Below, one piece after another: positions 54,405 to 64,000 of a stretch of DNA of 64,000 bases. Numbering within the stretch: position 1 is the first letter of the stretch; each line of letters starts with the position of its first letter. Below the pieces are notes generated by a model. That model searched no databases. It was not told the DNA's origin and saw only the letters and a list, made by a program, of their open reading frames with translations. This DNA is from an uncultured Pseudomonadota bacterium (GTDB lineage: Bacteria; Pseudomonadota; Gammaproteobacteria; CAJXQU01). Where the stretch lies: NCBI GenBank assembly GCA_913058255.1, contig CAJXQU010000002.1, positions 186,001 to 250,000 of the forward strand. The letters run 5' to 3'. A program made the position numbers and the translations under genes.

Positions 54405-55760
54405 ATGACGAATAACAGAAAATACTTCGGAACCGACGGGATTCGTGGTGAGGTCGGAACTTATCCTATTAACCCTGATTTTGTAATGAAGCTGGGCTGG
54501 GCAGCAGGCCAAGTTTTAGCAAAACAAGGTAATAGCCGTGTTTTGATTGGAAAAGACACACGTATCTCTGGATACATGTTTGAATCTGCATTAGAAGCAG
54601 GACTTTCAGCCGCCGGCGTTGATAGTATGCTCCTAGGCCCAATGCCGACTCCTGGTGTTGCCTATTTAACTCGTACATTCCGTGCGCAAGCCGGTATTGT
54701 GATCAGTGCGTCGCATAACCCTTATCAAGATAATGGCATTAAATTCTTTTCTGGTGATGGCCGAAAGCTGGCTGATGAGGTTGAACTAGCAATTGAGGAT
54801 ATGATTGATCGTCCTATGAAAGTTGCTCCTTCAGGTGAATTAGGTAAAGCACATCGTGTACGTGATCCTGAGGGGCGTTATATTGAATTTTGTAAAAGTA
54901 CTTTTGGTGTTGGGGCTAGTCTTAATGGCCTGAAAATCGTAGTAGATTGCGCAAATGGTGCCACCTATAAAATTGCTCCTGATGTTTTTTCTGAGCTGGG
55001 TGCTGATGTTGTGACCATTGGTGTATCTCCAGATGGCCTTAATATCAACAAAGAATGCGGTGCCACTAGCCCTGAGGCCTTACAAGCTGCAGTTATTTCA
55101 CAAGGTGCTGATCTGGGTATAGCACTGGATGGTGATGGTGACCGACTTATTATGGTCGATCATCACGGTGAAGTTTTAGATGGTGATGAAATACTCTTTA
55201 TCATCAGTCGTGAGCGTCAACGAACACGCGGCATGAATGGTGCTGTTGTTGGTACGCTGATGAGTAATCTAGGTTTAGAGCACGCAATTAGAACGCTTGG
55301 CCTTGACTTCAAGCGCGCTAATGTTGGTGATCGTTATATCATGGAAATGTTACGTGATAATGACTGGACACTAGGTGGTGAGTCTTCCGGTCATATTATC
55401 TGTCTTGATATGACAACGACAGGTGATGGTATCGTTTCGTGTTTACAAGTGCTTGATGCAATGGTTCGATCAGGCCAAACCTTGGACACATTAAAATCAG
55501 GCATGACCAAGTATCCTCAAACCTTGATAAATGTCCGACTAACGCAGCAAGTTAACGTGATGGAACTTGATAGCGTTAAAAAAGCTGTTCAAGAAGTAGA
55601 AGCAGAGCTTGGTAATACTGGCCGTGTTTTACTCCGTCCATCAGGTACAGAACCTTTGGTTCGAGTGATGGTTGAAGGTCAGGATGGCTCTTTGGTGAAG
55701 AAACTAGCTGAAGAACTTGCCGAAGCCGTGAAGGGCGCTATTTCAGCACTAGCTGCGTAA
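54405..55760 (+). CDS. glmM: Phosphoglucosamine mutase
   Basis: GlmM converts glucosamine-6-P to glucosamine-1-P for UDP-GlcNAc synthesis. The 451 residues have [12 protein letters not shown], the phosphoserine loop [17 protein letters not shown], the metal loop [15 protein letters not shown] and the phosphate-binding [12 protein letters not shown]. In many relatives folP lies between ftsH and glmM; here only 170 bp of non-coding DNA does. Confidence 0.97.
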   Translation: MTNNRKYFGTDGIRGEVGTYPINPDFVMKLGWAAGQVLAKQGNSRVLIGKDTRISGYMFESALEAGLSAAGVDSMLLGPMPTPGVAYLTRTFRAQAGIVISASHNPYQDNGIKFFSGDGRKLADEVELAIEDMIDRPMKVAPSGELGKAHRVRDPEGRYIEFCKSTFGVGASLNGLKIVVDCANGATYKIAPDVFSELGADVVTIGVSPDGLNINKECGATSPEALQAAVISQGADLGIALDGDGDRLIMVDHHGEVLDGDEILFIISRERQRTRGMNGAVVGTLMSNLGLEHAIRTLGLDFKRANVGDRYIMEMLRDNDWTLGGESSGHIICLDMTTTGDGIVSCLQVLDAMVRSGQTLDTLKSGMTKYPQTLINVRLTQQVNVMELDSVKKAVQEVEAELGNTGRVLLRPSGTEPLVRVMVEGQDGSLVKKLAEELAEAVKGAISALAA

Positions 55761-55800
55761 ATAGACTCTAGCTACGCTACTTTCCCTAAAAATCTAAATC

Positions 55801-55837
55801 AACACATAACAGATCCAAGCGATCTGCTATGTGTTTT
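55801..55837. terminator. Bidirectional terminator between glmM and grxD
   Basis: A stem of about 13 bp with one A/C mismatch (ACACATA, CAGATC / GATCTG, TATGTGT), a 5-nt loop and a T-run on the plus strand (GTTTTCC) lies between the convergent genes. Confidence 0.88.
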
Positions 55838-55857
55838 CCTCATAGTCCAATCAAACG

Positions 55858-56181
55858 TTAAGATTGATCTTGAACAGCAGCTTGTGTAATTTTCTTTAAT
55901 TCACCTTGCTCATGAAGTTCCATAATAATATCGCAACCACCAACAAGTTCTCCACTAACAAATAATTGAGGAAATGTTGGCCAGTCTGAGTACTGGGGCA
56001 GGTTTTGACGCACAGCAGGTTCTTCTAGTACATCAACGTAAGCAAACTCCACTTCACAATTAGTCAGTGCTTCTACTGTTCTCGCAGAAAACCCACATTG
56101 TGGAAATTGAGGATTACCTTTCATAAAGAGCACAATTGGCGTGCCTTCTACTGTTTGTTTAATGCTTTCAATAATATCCAT
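55858..56181 (-). CDS. grxD: Monothiol glutaredoxin Grx4
   Basis: A 107-residue CGFS-type glutaredoxin. FMKGNPQFPQCGFSARTVEAL has the single active Cys, followed by WPTFPQLFVSGELVGGCDI for glutathione binding. These proteins carry iron-sulfur clusters and work with BolA. Monocistronic, converging on glmM. Confidence 0.95.
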   Translation of the reverse strand: MDIIESIKQTVEGTPIVLFMKGNPQFPQCGFSARTVEALTNCEVEFAYVDVLEEPAVRQNLPQYSDWPTFPQLFVSGELVGGCDIIMELHEQGELKKITQAAVQDQS

Positions 56182-56251
56182 TTACTTATCCTGATCGATT
56201 AAATTGATGTTCTTATCTTTCCTGAGTATTTTAGTCGGGATTGGTTTTAAA

Positions 56252-57802
56252 TTAAACTGCTTCATTCGATATTTTACCCCAACCGCCGCCGCCAGGAGTA
56301 CTTATGCTGATTTCATCGCCTAGTTTTACATCTAGTTCTACCTTCGCAGGTAAAGTTTTCTTATTTAAACGGTTCTCCCCAATAAGCCCAGAGCATGCAC
56401 CTTGTAGTCCCCACGTGCTACGCAAACGTCTTTCTGTTAACAATGAAACGGTAGCTGCTTCTAAGAAATGATACGTTCGGATCAAGCCTTCTCCCCCAGC
56501 ATTGCTCCCATTGCCTGCAGAACCTTGTCGAATGGCATATCTTGAAATGCGTAAAGGGTAGGTCATTTCTAATACTTCAATGGGAGTATTCAATGTATTT
56601 GTCATATGGGTTTGCACGGCATCTAGCCCCTGTGAACGTGGGTTTGCTCCCATGCCGCCGCCAAGTGTTTCGTAGTAGGCCCAGTTTTGTGCTCCCATCG
56701 CGATATTATTCATGCTTCCGTGGCTAGCGGCGGGTATTTGATCAGGAATTGCTTGCGCAAGCGCTCCCAACATAACATCGACAATCCGTGTACTCGTCTC
56801 AACATTGCCAGCAACTACAGCAGCAGGATAGGCCGCATTAAGTAGACTCTTTGCAGGAACGATCAAACGTATCGGACGAAAACAGCCAGCACAAGCCGGT
56901 GTATTTTTAGGCATTAGACAATAAAAAACATAATAAACCGCAGCTGCAGTAACAGAGAGTGGACAGTTGATGTTGCCATGGACCTGATCAGCAGTACCTG
57001 CAAAATCTACTGTAATAACGAGTTCTTTATCATGGCCTGAACAGGTTAAATTGACCGTGATAGGAATTTTATATTGTCCCTGGCCATCATCATCCATATA
57101 GTCAGTGAAGTTGAAACTACCTTCTGGTAGTTGTTCTAAACGGCTCAAAGAAAGTTTTTCTGCGTAGTTATTTAACGCAACAAGTGCTAGTTCCCACGTT
57201 ATTACTCCAAGTTTTTCTATTAGTTGCCGAAGCCGCTTCAGACCTGATGTGTTGGCACTAATCTGAGCGATAAAATCACCTCGTTCTGCGGTGGGATCTC
57301 TTGATTTTTCTAGTAGACTCAAGACCGTTGTTTCGATCAACTCACCTTGCCGCACTATCTTTGTCGGCGGAATGATGAGCCCCTCTTCGTTTATATTCGT
57401 CGATAAAGGCATTGAGCCCGGTGTGTCACAGCCAGCATCAGCATGGTGGGCACGATTAGTAACGAAACCACAAAGTTGCTTATTAGTAAAAACTGGCGCG
57501 ATCACGGTAATGTCTGGAAGGTGAGTGCCGCCTTTGAATGGATCATTTAGTATCAACATATCGCCTTCATTCCATTCAACAGTACTTATGATCGACTCCA
57601 TTGCGAATGCCATGCTGCCGAGATGTACAGGAATATGCGCAGCTTGGGCGCATAATTGCCCTTGTCGATCAAAAATAGCGCAAGAAAAATCAAGACGATC
57701 TTTAATATTGGGAGAGAAAGCGGTTCTTCTTAACACGGCACCCATTTCATCACAAATGGCGTTTATCCGCGCAGAAAATAAACTAAGTTCTATTGGATTC
57801 AT
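56252..57802 (-). CDS. Hydantoinase B / oxoprolinase-type protein
   Basis: A 516-residue protein of the HyuB family, with the N-terminal IEIFSARINAICDEMG-type start, SCAIFDRQGQLCAQA, the LNDPFKGGTHLPDITVI block and the C-terminal TPGGGGWG. HyuB normally pairs with HyuA to hydrolyse hydantoins, 5-oxoproline or related rings, yet no hyuA gene lies beside it, so its partner must be elsewhere or it acts on its own. Convergent with nothing; divergent from the SelW-like gene by 45 bp. Confidence 0.88.
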   Translation of the reverse strand: MNPIELSLFSARINAICDEMGAVLRRTAFSPNIKDRLDFSCAIFDRQGQLCAQAAHIPVHLGSMAFAMESIISTVEWNEGDMLILNDPFKGGTHLPDITVIAPVFTNKQLCGFVTNRAHHADAGCDTPGSMPLSTNINEEGLIIPPTKIVRQGELIETTVLSLLEKSRDPTAERGDFIAQISANTSGLKRLRQLIEKLGVITWELALVALNNYAEKLSLSRLEQLPEGSFNFTDYMDDDGQGQYKIPITVNLTCSGHDKELVITVDFAGTADQVHGNINCPLSVTAAAVYYVFYCLMPKNTPACAGCFRPIRLIVPAKSLLNAAYPAAVVAGNVETSTRIVDVMLGALAQAIPDQIPAASHGSMNNIAMGAQNWAYYETLGGGMGANPRSQGLDAVQTHMTNTLNTPIEVLEMTYPLRISRYAIRQGSAGNGSNAGGEGLIRTYHFLEAATVSLLTERRLRSTWGLQGACSGLIGENRLNKKTLPAKVELDVKLGDEISISTPGGGGWGKISNEAV

Positions 57803-57847
57803 ATAGCATTATAATCATCTAAACGATGAGTTATAGGAGATTATTAT

Positions 57848-58123
57848 ATGCAAGAACCGAGAATTGAAATTGAATATTGTCGCCAGTGCCGGTTTGTCAT
57901 AAGAGCCACTTGGATCACCCAAGAAATTCTGATGACTCTAGGAGAAGATATTGGTGAAATTGCTCTAATTCCAGGCAAAGGTGGTGTTTTTGACGTTAGG
58001 CTAAATGGGAAAACTCTTTTCTCTAGAAAAGAAAAAGACCGCTTCCCTGAGTCAAAAGAATTAAAGCAGCTGATCAGGGATCAAATCGCTCCAGAAAAAC
58101 CTTTAGGTCATAGTGACTATTAA
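57848..58123 (+). CDS. SelW/Rdx-type thioredoxin-like protein
   Basis: A 91-residue protein. IEIEYCRQCRF holds the CxxC (Cys in place of selenocysteine), followed by GEDIGEIALIPGKGGVFDV and RKEKDRFPESKELKQLIRD, the pattern of the Rdx (SelT/SelW/SelH) family. It is likely a small redox protein. TAGGAG precedes the ATG. It stands alone between the divergent HyuB gene and the convergent PP2C gene. Confidence 0.88.
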   Translation: MQEPRIEIEYCRQCRFVIRATWITQEILMTLGEDIGEIALIPGKGGVFDVRLNGKTLFSRKEKDRFPESKELKQLIRDQIAPEKPLGHSDY

Positions 58124-58175
58124 TCGTTGCTAATCAGTCTGTTTATCCTAATCAACAAGTCAGTATTGATAGAGA

Positions 58176-60002
58176 TTATTTCTCTCGAACAATCCTAAAT
58201 CCAATATGTTTGCGTGATTTGTTAGCTGAAAGTTTATCTCGACGAGAGACATAAAGTGATTTTGAAGCATTCACATAAGAACCTCCTCGCACCACGCGCT
58301 CATTGCATGAGGCAGTGTCATTCCAACTACTCCCATCAGTCGGTGCACCTTCATAATTTTCATGGAAGCAGTCTGAAACCCACTCAGCAACATTACCTGC
58401 CGAATCAAATAGACCAAATTTATTTGCTGAAAAACTAGCCGTATTATTCGGGCGAGTAGGTTCTAATGGCATCGAACACCCAAAACAAAGTGCGTTGTTT
58501 GTTCCAATATTATGCCCCCACCAGTAGGGTGATGTTGTACCTGCTCTTGCTGAATATTCCCACTCGGACTCCGAAGGTAGCCGGTATGTTTGGCCTGTTT
58601 GTTTTGATAACCACTTGGTATATTTAGTGGCAACATTCCATGAGACATTTCTAACGGGTTGATCTTTATTAGTCTTTGAAACAGCAACACCACTAAAATG
58701 CGAGAAGTCTCCTCGTGTGACTTCTTTAGAGCTAATGGCAAAATCAACCAGTATCACTTGATGGCTTGGGCGTTCGCTTTCAGGAGGAGTGCTTCCCGAG
58801 CCCCCCATTTTATATTCGCCAGCAGGAATCCACACCATTTCTGGCGCAAAACCACCTCTAGCTAGCGAATCATTAAACGTAACCACTTTATGCTCTACAG
58901 CGACAGGTTCAGCTACTTCAGTTGTCTCGACTGTTGTTACGGTCGGAGGAGGAGGCGTGTCCTGTTCTTTCTCTATTGGTTCGGCCAGATCAGGCGTTAA
59001 GTTAGCAATAATCGCTGGATTTTCTCGGAGATACCACCAACCACCAGCAGCTAATGCTATAATGACGATAGCAGGTAAGCCCCATGATGATGAGTCATTT
59101 TTAACCGCTAGCGAGTTTATCCGTGCATTTGCGGGAAGGGGACGTGAAGGCCTAGTACTTGCCGCTGCCGGATTTTTTATGTTAAAGCTATTACCGCTAG
59201 GAATTATTATTTCAGGGACTGTTTGTTCTTTATCTGACTCAGCAGGCATTACCCGTAGAGCAATAACGGTCGTATTGTCTTGTCTAGGTAAGTCTACTTT
59301 TTTAACATCTTCTAATAGCCGACTAGAAAGCTCTTTAGCTGTTTTACTCTTGTTACTTGACTCTTGGATCGCATTTTGATCAAGAGTGTCAATGCCATCA
59401 GAACAAAGTAGAATTTGATCATCAACTTCGAGAGTAATAGGCTCTTCAGGACAATCAATTGCCGGAATCGGTTCGCCTGTCAAAGCACTTAACAGCATGT
59501 GCCTAGAATAACCACTCTCTTCACTAACCTCATTACCTTCTGCGGCCATTCGATCCAGATAGCCACCATAGCTATGATCAGCATTACATTTAATTAGTTT
59601 TTTATTACGAACATGAAAGAGGTGACTATCACCAACACTGACTGAGTACATTTTATTATTGATACAAAGCGCCGCTACGAGCGTACATCCCATACCTTTT
59701 AAAGCAGAGGTTTCTTTAATCGCATCAACTATCGCCTTATTTGCTTCATTAACAGCATCTTTTAGCAAAGCGCTAATCGAGTCAGCAGGATAATTTGTGG
59801 CAATATATTTATTGAAAGACTCTACAGCAAGATTACTTGCAACATTTCCTGCTGCGTGACCACCCATACCATCTGCGACAATAATTAGGGAGATCTGACC
59901 TGAAGCGTCACCAGCTTGTAAATGTGCAGAAAGGAACGAATCCTCTTGGTAGTCACGAGCACCATCAGTCTGCTCGCCAGAAATCTCATATTTCAAGCTC
60001 AT
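58176..60002 (-). CDS. PP2C-type protein phosphatase fused to an FGE/SUMF1-like domain
   Basis: A 608-residue membrane protein with two domains not usually joined. Residues 1-250 are a PP2C (PPM) phosphatase with VADGMGGHAAGNVASNL, GDSHLF, LLCSDGID and the terminal DNTTVIAL metal site. A transmembrane segment lies at about 315-333. The periplasmic part (about 375-605) is formylglycine-generating-enzyme-like: VWIPAGEYKMGGSGS, VRNVSWNVATKYTKWLS, YRLPSESEWEYSARAG and VVRGGSYV. So a cytoplasmic phosphatase is joined to an outward sensor/binding domain. In other bacteria such modules control type VI secretion or cell-wall signalling, but no such genes are nearby. Confidence 0.88.
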   Translation of the reverse strand: MSLKYEISGEQTDGARDYQEDSFLSAHLQAGDASGQISLIIVADGMGGHAAGNVASNLAVESFNKYIATNYPADSISALLKDAVNEANKAIVDAIKETSALKGMGCTLVAALCINNKMYSVSVGDSHLFHVRNKKLIKCNADHSYGGYLDRMAAEGNEVSEESGYSRHMLLSALTGEPIPAIDCPEEPITLEVDDQILLCSDGIDTLDQNAIQESSNKSKTAKELSSRLLEDVKKVDLPRQDNTTVIALRVMPAESDKEQTVPEIIIPSGNSFNIKNPAAASTRPSRPLPANARINSLAVKNDSSSWGLPAIVIIALAAGGWWYLRENPAIIANLTPDLAEPIEKEQDTPPPPTVTTVETTEVAEPVAVEHKVVTFNDSLARGGFAPEMVWIPAGEYKMGGSGSTPPESERPSHQVILVDFAISSKEVTRGDFSHFSGVAVSKTNKDQPVRNVSWNVATKYTKWLSKQTGQTYRLPSESEWEYSARAGTTSPYWWGHNIGTNNALCFGCSMPLEPTRPNNTASFSANKFGLFDSAGNVAEWVSDCFHENYEGAPTDGSSWNDTASCNERVVRGGSYVNASKSLYVSRRDKLSANKSRKHIGFRIVREK

Positions 60003-60394
60003 ATCTCTACTATATCTGTTAGGTAACTAATTGAAGAAATTACATGTTGGTAAAACACATGCATAAAGTTTACCGCTTTTGCTAGCAACGGTGAGGTAGC
60101 CACTAAAATTAGGAGTATTATAGCGATAAGAAATATATAAGGTTAGTTATAATGTTAATTAATGTTAGGTTCAGCTTCTATTTATCTTGAAAGAGGACTC
60201 TTTCTGCTCGGATTTTTCACTCAAGCGTCGAAATACATTAAACTATCGACATATTTCAACGATAATTGCATACACTATCGCTGAGCGGTTATGACACTAG
60301 AAGTGAAGTTTGGGATCATTAAAGATCCTTCGAAATCATGTTTTGAGCCATTTCACCTTCTCACTTTCAAACTAAAACAAGCTAGGGTAATAAA
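60003..60394. other. 392 bp divergent intergenic region
   Basis: The region lies between the divergent PP2C-FGE and hrpA genes, so it contains both promoters. GAAAGAG-GA-CTCTTTC (60189-60204) is a near-perfect palindrome and GGATC-ATTAAA-GATCC (60314-60330) a small inverted repeat. I see no coding sequence. Confidence 0.4.
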
Positions 60395-63300
60395 ATGGAT
60401 TTGAAGCACTTAGCTTCTACTGTTGATATGTGCATGCAGGTGGATCGTCATCGGTTTCAACAACATTTATCTCGACTAAAGAAACAACGTGGTCAGCAAG
60501 ATAACACTGTCGCATTAAAAAAATTTGCAGCGCAAGTAGAAACTTCTAGTGAAAAAGTGAAGTCTCGGCGTGAGAATATTCCGAAGCCAACATTTCCAGA
60601 AGAACTTCCGATCAGCGCTAAACGAACTGAGATCGTCAAGGCTATTGCAGAGAACCAAGTTGTCATCCTATGTGGTGAGACCGGCTCAGGTAAATCAACC
60701 CAGCTGCCGAAGATCTGTCTTGACATGGGCCGAGGTGTGACGGGACTTATTGGCCATACACAACCACGGCGGATTGCTGCCCGCACGGTGGCAGCCAGAG
60801 TGGCCGAAGAACTCAATACTCAGCTGGGTAAATATGTAGGCTATAAAATACGTTTTAAAGATAACGTTGGGCCAAATACCTATATCAAAGTAATGACCGA
60901 TGGAATCTTGTTGGCCGAGACTCAGGGAGATCGCTTTCTCGATGCCTATGACACACTAATCATTGATGAAGCGCACGAGCGCAGCCTGAATATTGACTTT
61001 TTGATGGGGTATTTGAGAACCTTATTACCTAAACGACCCGATCTAAAAGTCATTATTACTTCAGCAACGATCGATCCTGAACGTTTCTCCCAACATTTTA
61101 ATGATGCCCCCATTATCGAAGTTTCTGGTCGAACCTATCCCGTTGAGATGCGTTATCGCCCGTTAATTGAACCGGGACAAGAGGAAAGCGAAAAAGATCT
61201 TCAACAGGGTATAAAGGACGCCGTTGATGAGATCTCCTTAATTGATCAAGGTGATATTTTGATCTTTCTTTCTGGTGAACGTGACATTCGTGAAACAACA
61301 GAAACATTACGCAAGCACCAATTGAAAAACACCGAAGTTATTCCGCTTTATGCGAAGCAGGGCGCTTCTGATCAAAATAAAATTTTCCAAGCACATAAGA
61401 AACGTCACATAATTCTAGCAACCAATGTCGCTGAAACATCATTGACAGTACCGGGGATCCGTTACGTTATTGATCCAGGCTTTGCACGGGTGAGTCGTTA
61501 TAGCCCTCGGAGTAAAGTGCAAAGACTCCCAATCGAAAACATTTCACAAGCGTCGGCTAATCAGCGAAAAGGACGTTGTGGTCGTGTTAGCGAAGGTATG
61601 TGTATTCGACTCTATTCCGAAGATGATTTTAATGCACGGCCCTTGTTTACTGAGCCCGAAATTAAACGAACCAGTCTAGCCTCTGTCATATTGCAGCTCG
61701 CTTCGCTTCGCTTCGGTGATATTGAAGCGTTTCCATTTGTTGAGCCACCAGATGGGCGTTATATCAATGATGGCTATAAATTATTAGAAGAATTAGGAGC
61801 CGTTGATCGATTCAGAACCATATTACCGATTGGTATACAGCTAGCAAAACTCCCTGTCGATCCAAGAATAGGGCGAATGATTCTAGCGGCGAATGATCAA
61901 AACTGTCTAACTGAAACCTTGATCATTGCTAGCGCATTAAGTGTACAAGATGTGCGCGATAAACCTATGGATAAAATGCAGCAGGCTGATGAAGCCCATG
62001 CAAAATTTGCCGACGAAGATTCAGATCACATTTGGTTTATAAACCTTTGGAAATTCTACCATGAGCAAATGCAGCATTTGTCGCAAAATAAAATGCGTAA
62101 ATTATGTAGAACAAATTTTCTAAATTTCATGCATCTACGAGAATGGATGGAGATTCATAGTCAACTAAAAGGCCTGACCGCAGACTTGGGCTTTAGTGCC
62201 AACAATGAACCCGCAGAACATGATGCTATTCACCGTTCATTACTGAGTGGATTGCTAGGTAATATAGGTTTTTTGACGGATCGAAAAGAATATACCGGAG
62301 CACGAGGCGTAAAGTTTTTTATCTTTCCGGGATCGGGTCAATTTAAAAAGACACCCAAGTGGTTGATGTCCACCGAGCTAGTTGAGACAACAAAATTATA
62401 TGGTCGGACTAATGCGAAAATTGAACCTGAGTGGATCATAAAAATTGCTGGAGATTTAGTTAAAAAAAGTTACTCCGATCCACATTGGTCAAAAAAATCT
62501 GGACAGGTGAGAGCATTAGAAAAAATTGTTCTCTATGGACTCACCTTATCGGCCGATCGTAGCGTAAATTATGGGCCAATTGATCCTGCTGACTCTCGCC
62601 GTTTGTTTATTCAAGGCGCGTTAGTTACTGGGCAAACTCATGCACGTCTTGCATTCTTACAGCATAACCAAAAATTACTTGCTGAGATTGAATCGATGGA
62701 ACATCGATCACGTCGGCTCGATATTTTGATCGATGATCAGGTTCGTTTTGACTTCTACGACGAAAAAATACCCGCTCATATTAATAATATTCGAGGTCTG
62801 GAAAAATGGTACAAAGATAGTTCAAAACAAGATTCTGATTTCTTATTTTTTGATCGGGATTTTTTGATTCGAGAAGATGCCAATGAAGTTTGTGATCAAG
62901 CTTTACCTGAAGAGTTATCAGTAGCGGGAATGAACCTACCATTAACGTATCATTTTGAGCCAGGGGCAAAAGATGATGGTGTCACCTTATCTGTACCAAT
63001 GGCTGTTTTAAATCAATTACAACAGGATCGTTTTGATTGGGTAGTACCTGGTTTAATCAAAGAAAAAGTGACTGAACTGATTCGATCACTACCGAAACAA
63101 TTACGTAGAAATTTCGTTCCCGCACCTAATTATGCAGAAGCTTGTTGTGAGTCGCTTGAGTATGCTGAAGGAAATTTATTTGAAATGATTTCAGCACATC
63201 TGAAAAAGATGACAGGTATAGAAATTCCTATCGATGTCTGGGATCAAAAAAAACTAGCGGATCACTTACAAATAAACTTCAAAGTTATCGATGCTCATGG

Positions 63301-64000
63301 CAAGGTAAGTTCGGAAGGACGTAACCTGAAAGGGTTACAAGGTAAATTAGGAGATGAGGTTGAACAAACATTTTCAGCAGAAACCACTTGGGCTATTGAA
63401 CGTAGTAATATACGTAAGTGGGATTTTGGTGAGCTGCCCGAGATAGTAGAGACAGTTAAGCATGGCATGCCTCTGCGCGGTTATCCAGCTTTGGTTGATG
63501 ACGGTGATTCAGTTTCAATAAAGGTTCAAGATACACAAGCAAAAGCCTTAAAATTTCATCAAGATGGGTTAATTAGGTTGATCCGTTTGTCGCTACCTGA
63601 ACAGATGAAATACTTAAATAAAAATCTGCCTGATTTAGAAAAAATATATATACTTTTTTCTTCCGCAGGAAAAAAAGATGAACTTAAAGAAGATCTTGTA
63701 AAGGCGATCATTCAACGTGTATTTATAACAAGTCAAAATATTTTTTATTCTGAACAGGCTTTTCTTAAGCAGCTCGAACAGGGGAGGGGAGAAATTATTC
63801 CCATCGCCACAGAGCTCTCTAAAAAACTTATGAATGCACTTCAACAATTTCATGCCATTAAAAAACGCTTATCTGGAAAGACACCTCTTACATGGTTAAA
63901 CCTAGTTCAAGAAATTCAACTTCAACTGGATAACTTGATCTATCCTGGATTTATTAGTAAAACGCCAGATGAGTGGTTACAGCAATTACCAAAATATCTG
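60395..64000 (+). CDS. hrpA: ATP-dependent RNA helicase HrpA, 3' end outside the window
   Basis: The frame from ATG 60395 stays open for 1202 codons to the right edge; full-length HrpA has about 1300, so only the C-terminus is missing. It has the Walker A motif VVILCGETGSGKSTQLPKIC, the DEAH box in IIDEAHERSLNIDFL, SATIDPERF, the motif V/VI region NVAETSLTVPG and QRKGRCGRV, and the helicase-associated and C-terminal DUF3418-type parts. It unwinds RNA and is linked to mRNA processing. No ribosome binding site stronger than AGGG precedes the start. Confidence 0.95.
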   Translation, partial: MDLKHLASTVDMCMQVDRHRFQQHLSRLKKQRGQQDNTVALKKFAAQVETSSEKVKSRRENIPKPTFPEELPISAKRTEIVKAIAENQVVILCGETGSGKSTQLPKICLDMGRGVTGLIGHTQPRRIAARTVAARVAEELNTQLGKYVGYKIRFKDNVGPNTYIKVMTDGILLAETQGDRFLDAYDTLIIDEAHERSLNIDFLMGYLRTLLPKRPDLKVIITSATIDPERFSQHFNDAPIIEVSGRTYPVEMRYRPLIEPGQEESEKDLQQGIKDAVDEISLIDQGDILIFLSGERDIRETTETLRKHQLKNTEVIPLYAKQGASDQNKIFQAHKKRHIILATNVAETSLTVPGIRYVIDPGFARVSRYSPRSKVQRLPIENISQASANQRKGRCGRVSEGMCIRLYSEDDFNARPLFTEPEIKRTSLASVILQLASLRFGDIEAFPFVEPPDGRYINDGYKLLEELGAVDRFRTILPIGIQLAKLPVDPRIGRMILAANDQNCLTETLIIASALSVQDVRDKPMDKMQQADEAHAKFADEDSDHIWFINLWKFYHEQMQHLSQNKMRKLCRTNFLNFMHLREWMEIHSQLKGLTADLGFSANNEPAEHDAIHRSLLSGLLGNIGFLTDRKEYTGARGVKFFIFPGSGQFKKTPKWLMSTELVETTKLYGRTNAKIEPEWIIKIAGDLVKKSYSDPHWSKKSGQVRALEKIVLYGLTLSADRSVNYGPIDPADSRRLFIQGALVTGQTHARLAFLQHNQKLLAEIESMEHRSRRLDILIDDQVRFDFYDEKIPAHINNIRGLEKWYKDSSKQDSDFLFFDRDFLIREDANEVCDQALPEELSVAGMNLPLTYHFEPGAKDDGVTLSVPMAVLNQLQQDRFDWVVPGLIKEKVTELIRSLPKQLRRNFVPAPNYAEACCESLEYAEGNLFEMISAHLKKMTGIEIPIDVWDQKKLADHLQINFKVIDAHGKVSSEGRNLKGLQGKLGDEVEQTFSAETTWAIERSNIRKWDFGELPEIVETVKHGMPLRGYPALVDDGDSVSIKVQDTQAKALKFHQDGLIRLIRLSLPEQMKYLNKNLPDLEKIYILFSSAGKKDELKEDLVKAIIQRVFITSQNIFYSEQAFLKQLEQGRGEIIPIATELSKKLMNALQQFHAIKKRLSGKTPLTWLNLVQEIQLQLDNLIYPGFISKTPDEWLQQLPKYL

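Noticed and set aside
1..64000. tRNA, rRNA, CRISPR, prophage or integrase features
   Set aside because: Looked for by eye on both strands; none seen.

Overview
The window looks like part of the chromosome of an AT-rich, free-living gammaproteobacterium, probably marine. The evidence is gene order and gene content: guaBA, pyrC-rnt, lolCD next to tsaB, pdxJ-acpS and carAB-greA-rlmE-ftsH-glmM, plus an S-methyl-5'-thioinosine phosphorylase-type gene and a VPLPA-CTERM exported protein. I cannot name the genus. A Methylophaga/Cycloclasticus-like relative is a guess from the mixture of genes. I see no tRNA, rRNA, CRISPR array or prophage.

Layout. 1-3.0 kb: a DHA2-type MFS exporter cut by the window edge, in a run with DUF445, HopJ-family and DUF3820 genes, then a glutathione S-transferase. 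3.3-5.5 kb: a large lipoprotein whose last ~130 residues look like a type IV pilin. 5.7-9.7 kb: DUF2789, a Crp/Fnr regulator with a CRP-like site just downstream, a small secreted protein, glutaredoxin-tadA, and a VPLPA-CTERM protein behind a clear sigma-54 promoter. 9.8-22.9 kb: housekeeping genes guaA, guaB, xseA, a D-Ala-D-Ala carboxypeptidase, a rhodanese lipoprotein, tas, pyrC, rnt, thioinosine phosphorylase, hpt, ndh and DUF1244. 23.0-28.6 kb: a three-gene RND efflux operon. 28.9-32.3 kb: a LysR-controlled detoxification-type cluster (GST, NTF2-like, N-terminally deleted DsbA/FrnE-like gene, tautomerase, YdcZ-type DMT protein). 32.3-34.8 kb: a mobile patch with a frameshifted IS30-family element, a MerR-DUF4396 operon under a textbook MerR promoter, and an IS3-family orfA remnant whose end supplies the last codons of the neighbouring CNNM/CBS gene. 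36.0-38.7 kb: an ArsR-regulated operon of a DCC thiol oxidoreductase, an unrecognised membrane protein and an isoprenylcysteine/phospholipid-methyltransferase-like protein. This is the best candidate for an undescribed system. 38.9-46.4 kb: lolD, lolC, tsaB, cpdA, a small unknown gene, moaC/moaD/moaE, pdxJ, acpS and a diguanylate cyclase. 46.7-55.8 kb: carA, carB, greA, rlmE, ftsH, glmM. 55.9-64 kb: grxD, an orphan hydantoinase B, a SelW/Rdx protein, a PP2C phosphatase fused to a formylglycine-generating-enzyme-like domain, and hrpA running off the right edge.

How it works together. Purine synthesis and salvage genes (guaA, guaB, hpt, thioinosine phosphorylase) and pyrimidine genes (pyrC, carAB) are both present. 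Thiol chemistry recurs (two GSTs, two glutaredoxins, DCC, DsbA-like, SelW-like). Envelope functions are represented by lipoprotein export (lolCD), RND efflux, a peptidoglycan carboxypeptidase and two unusual exported proteins. The convergent pairs rhodanese/tas and glmM/grxD are each separated by a strong bidirectional hairpin, and so are the CTERM gene and guaA. Coordinates and motifs were read by eye. Family assignments rest on remembered family motifs, not on searches.
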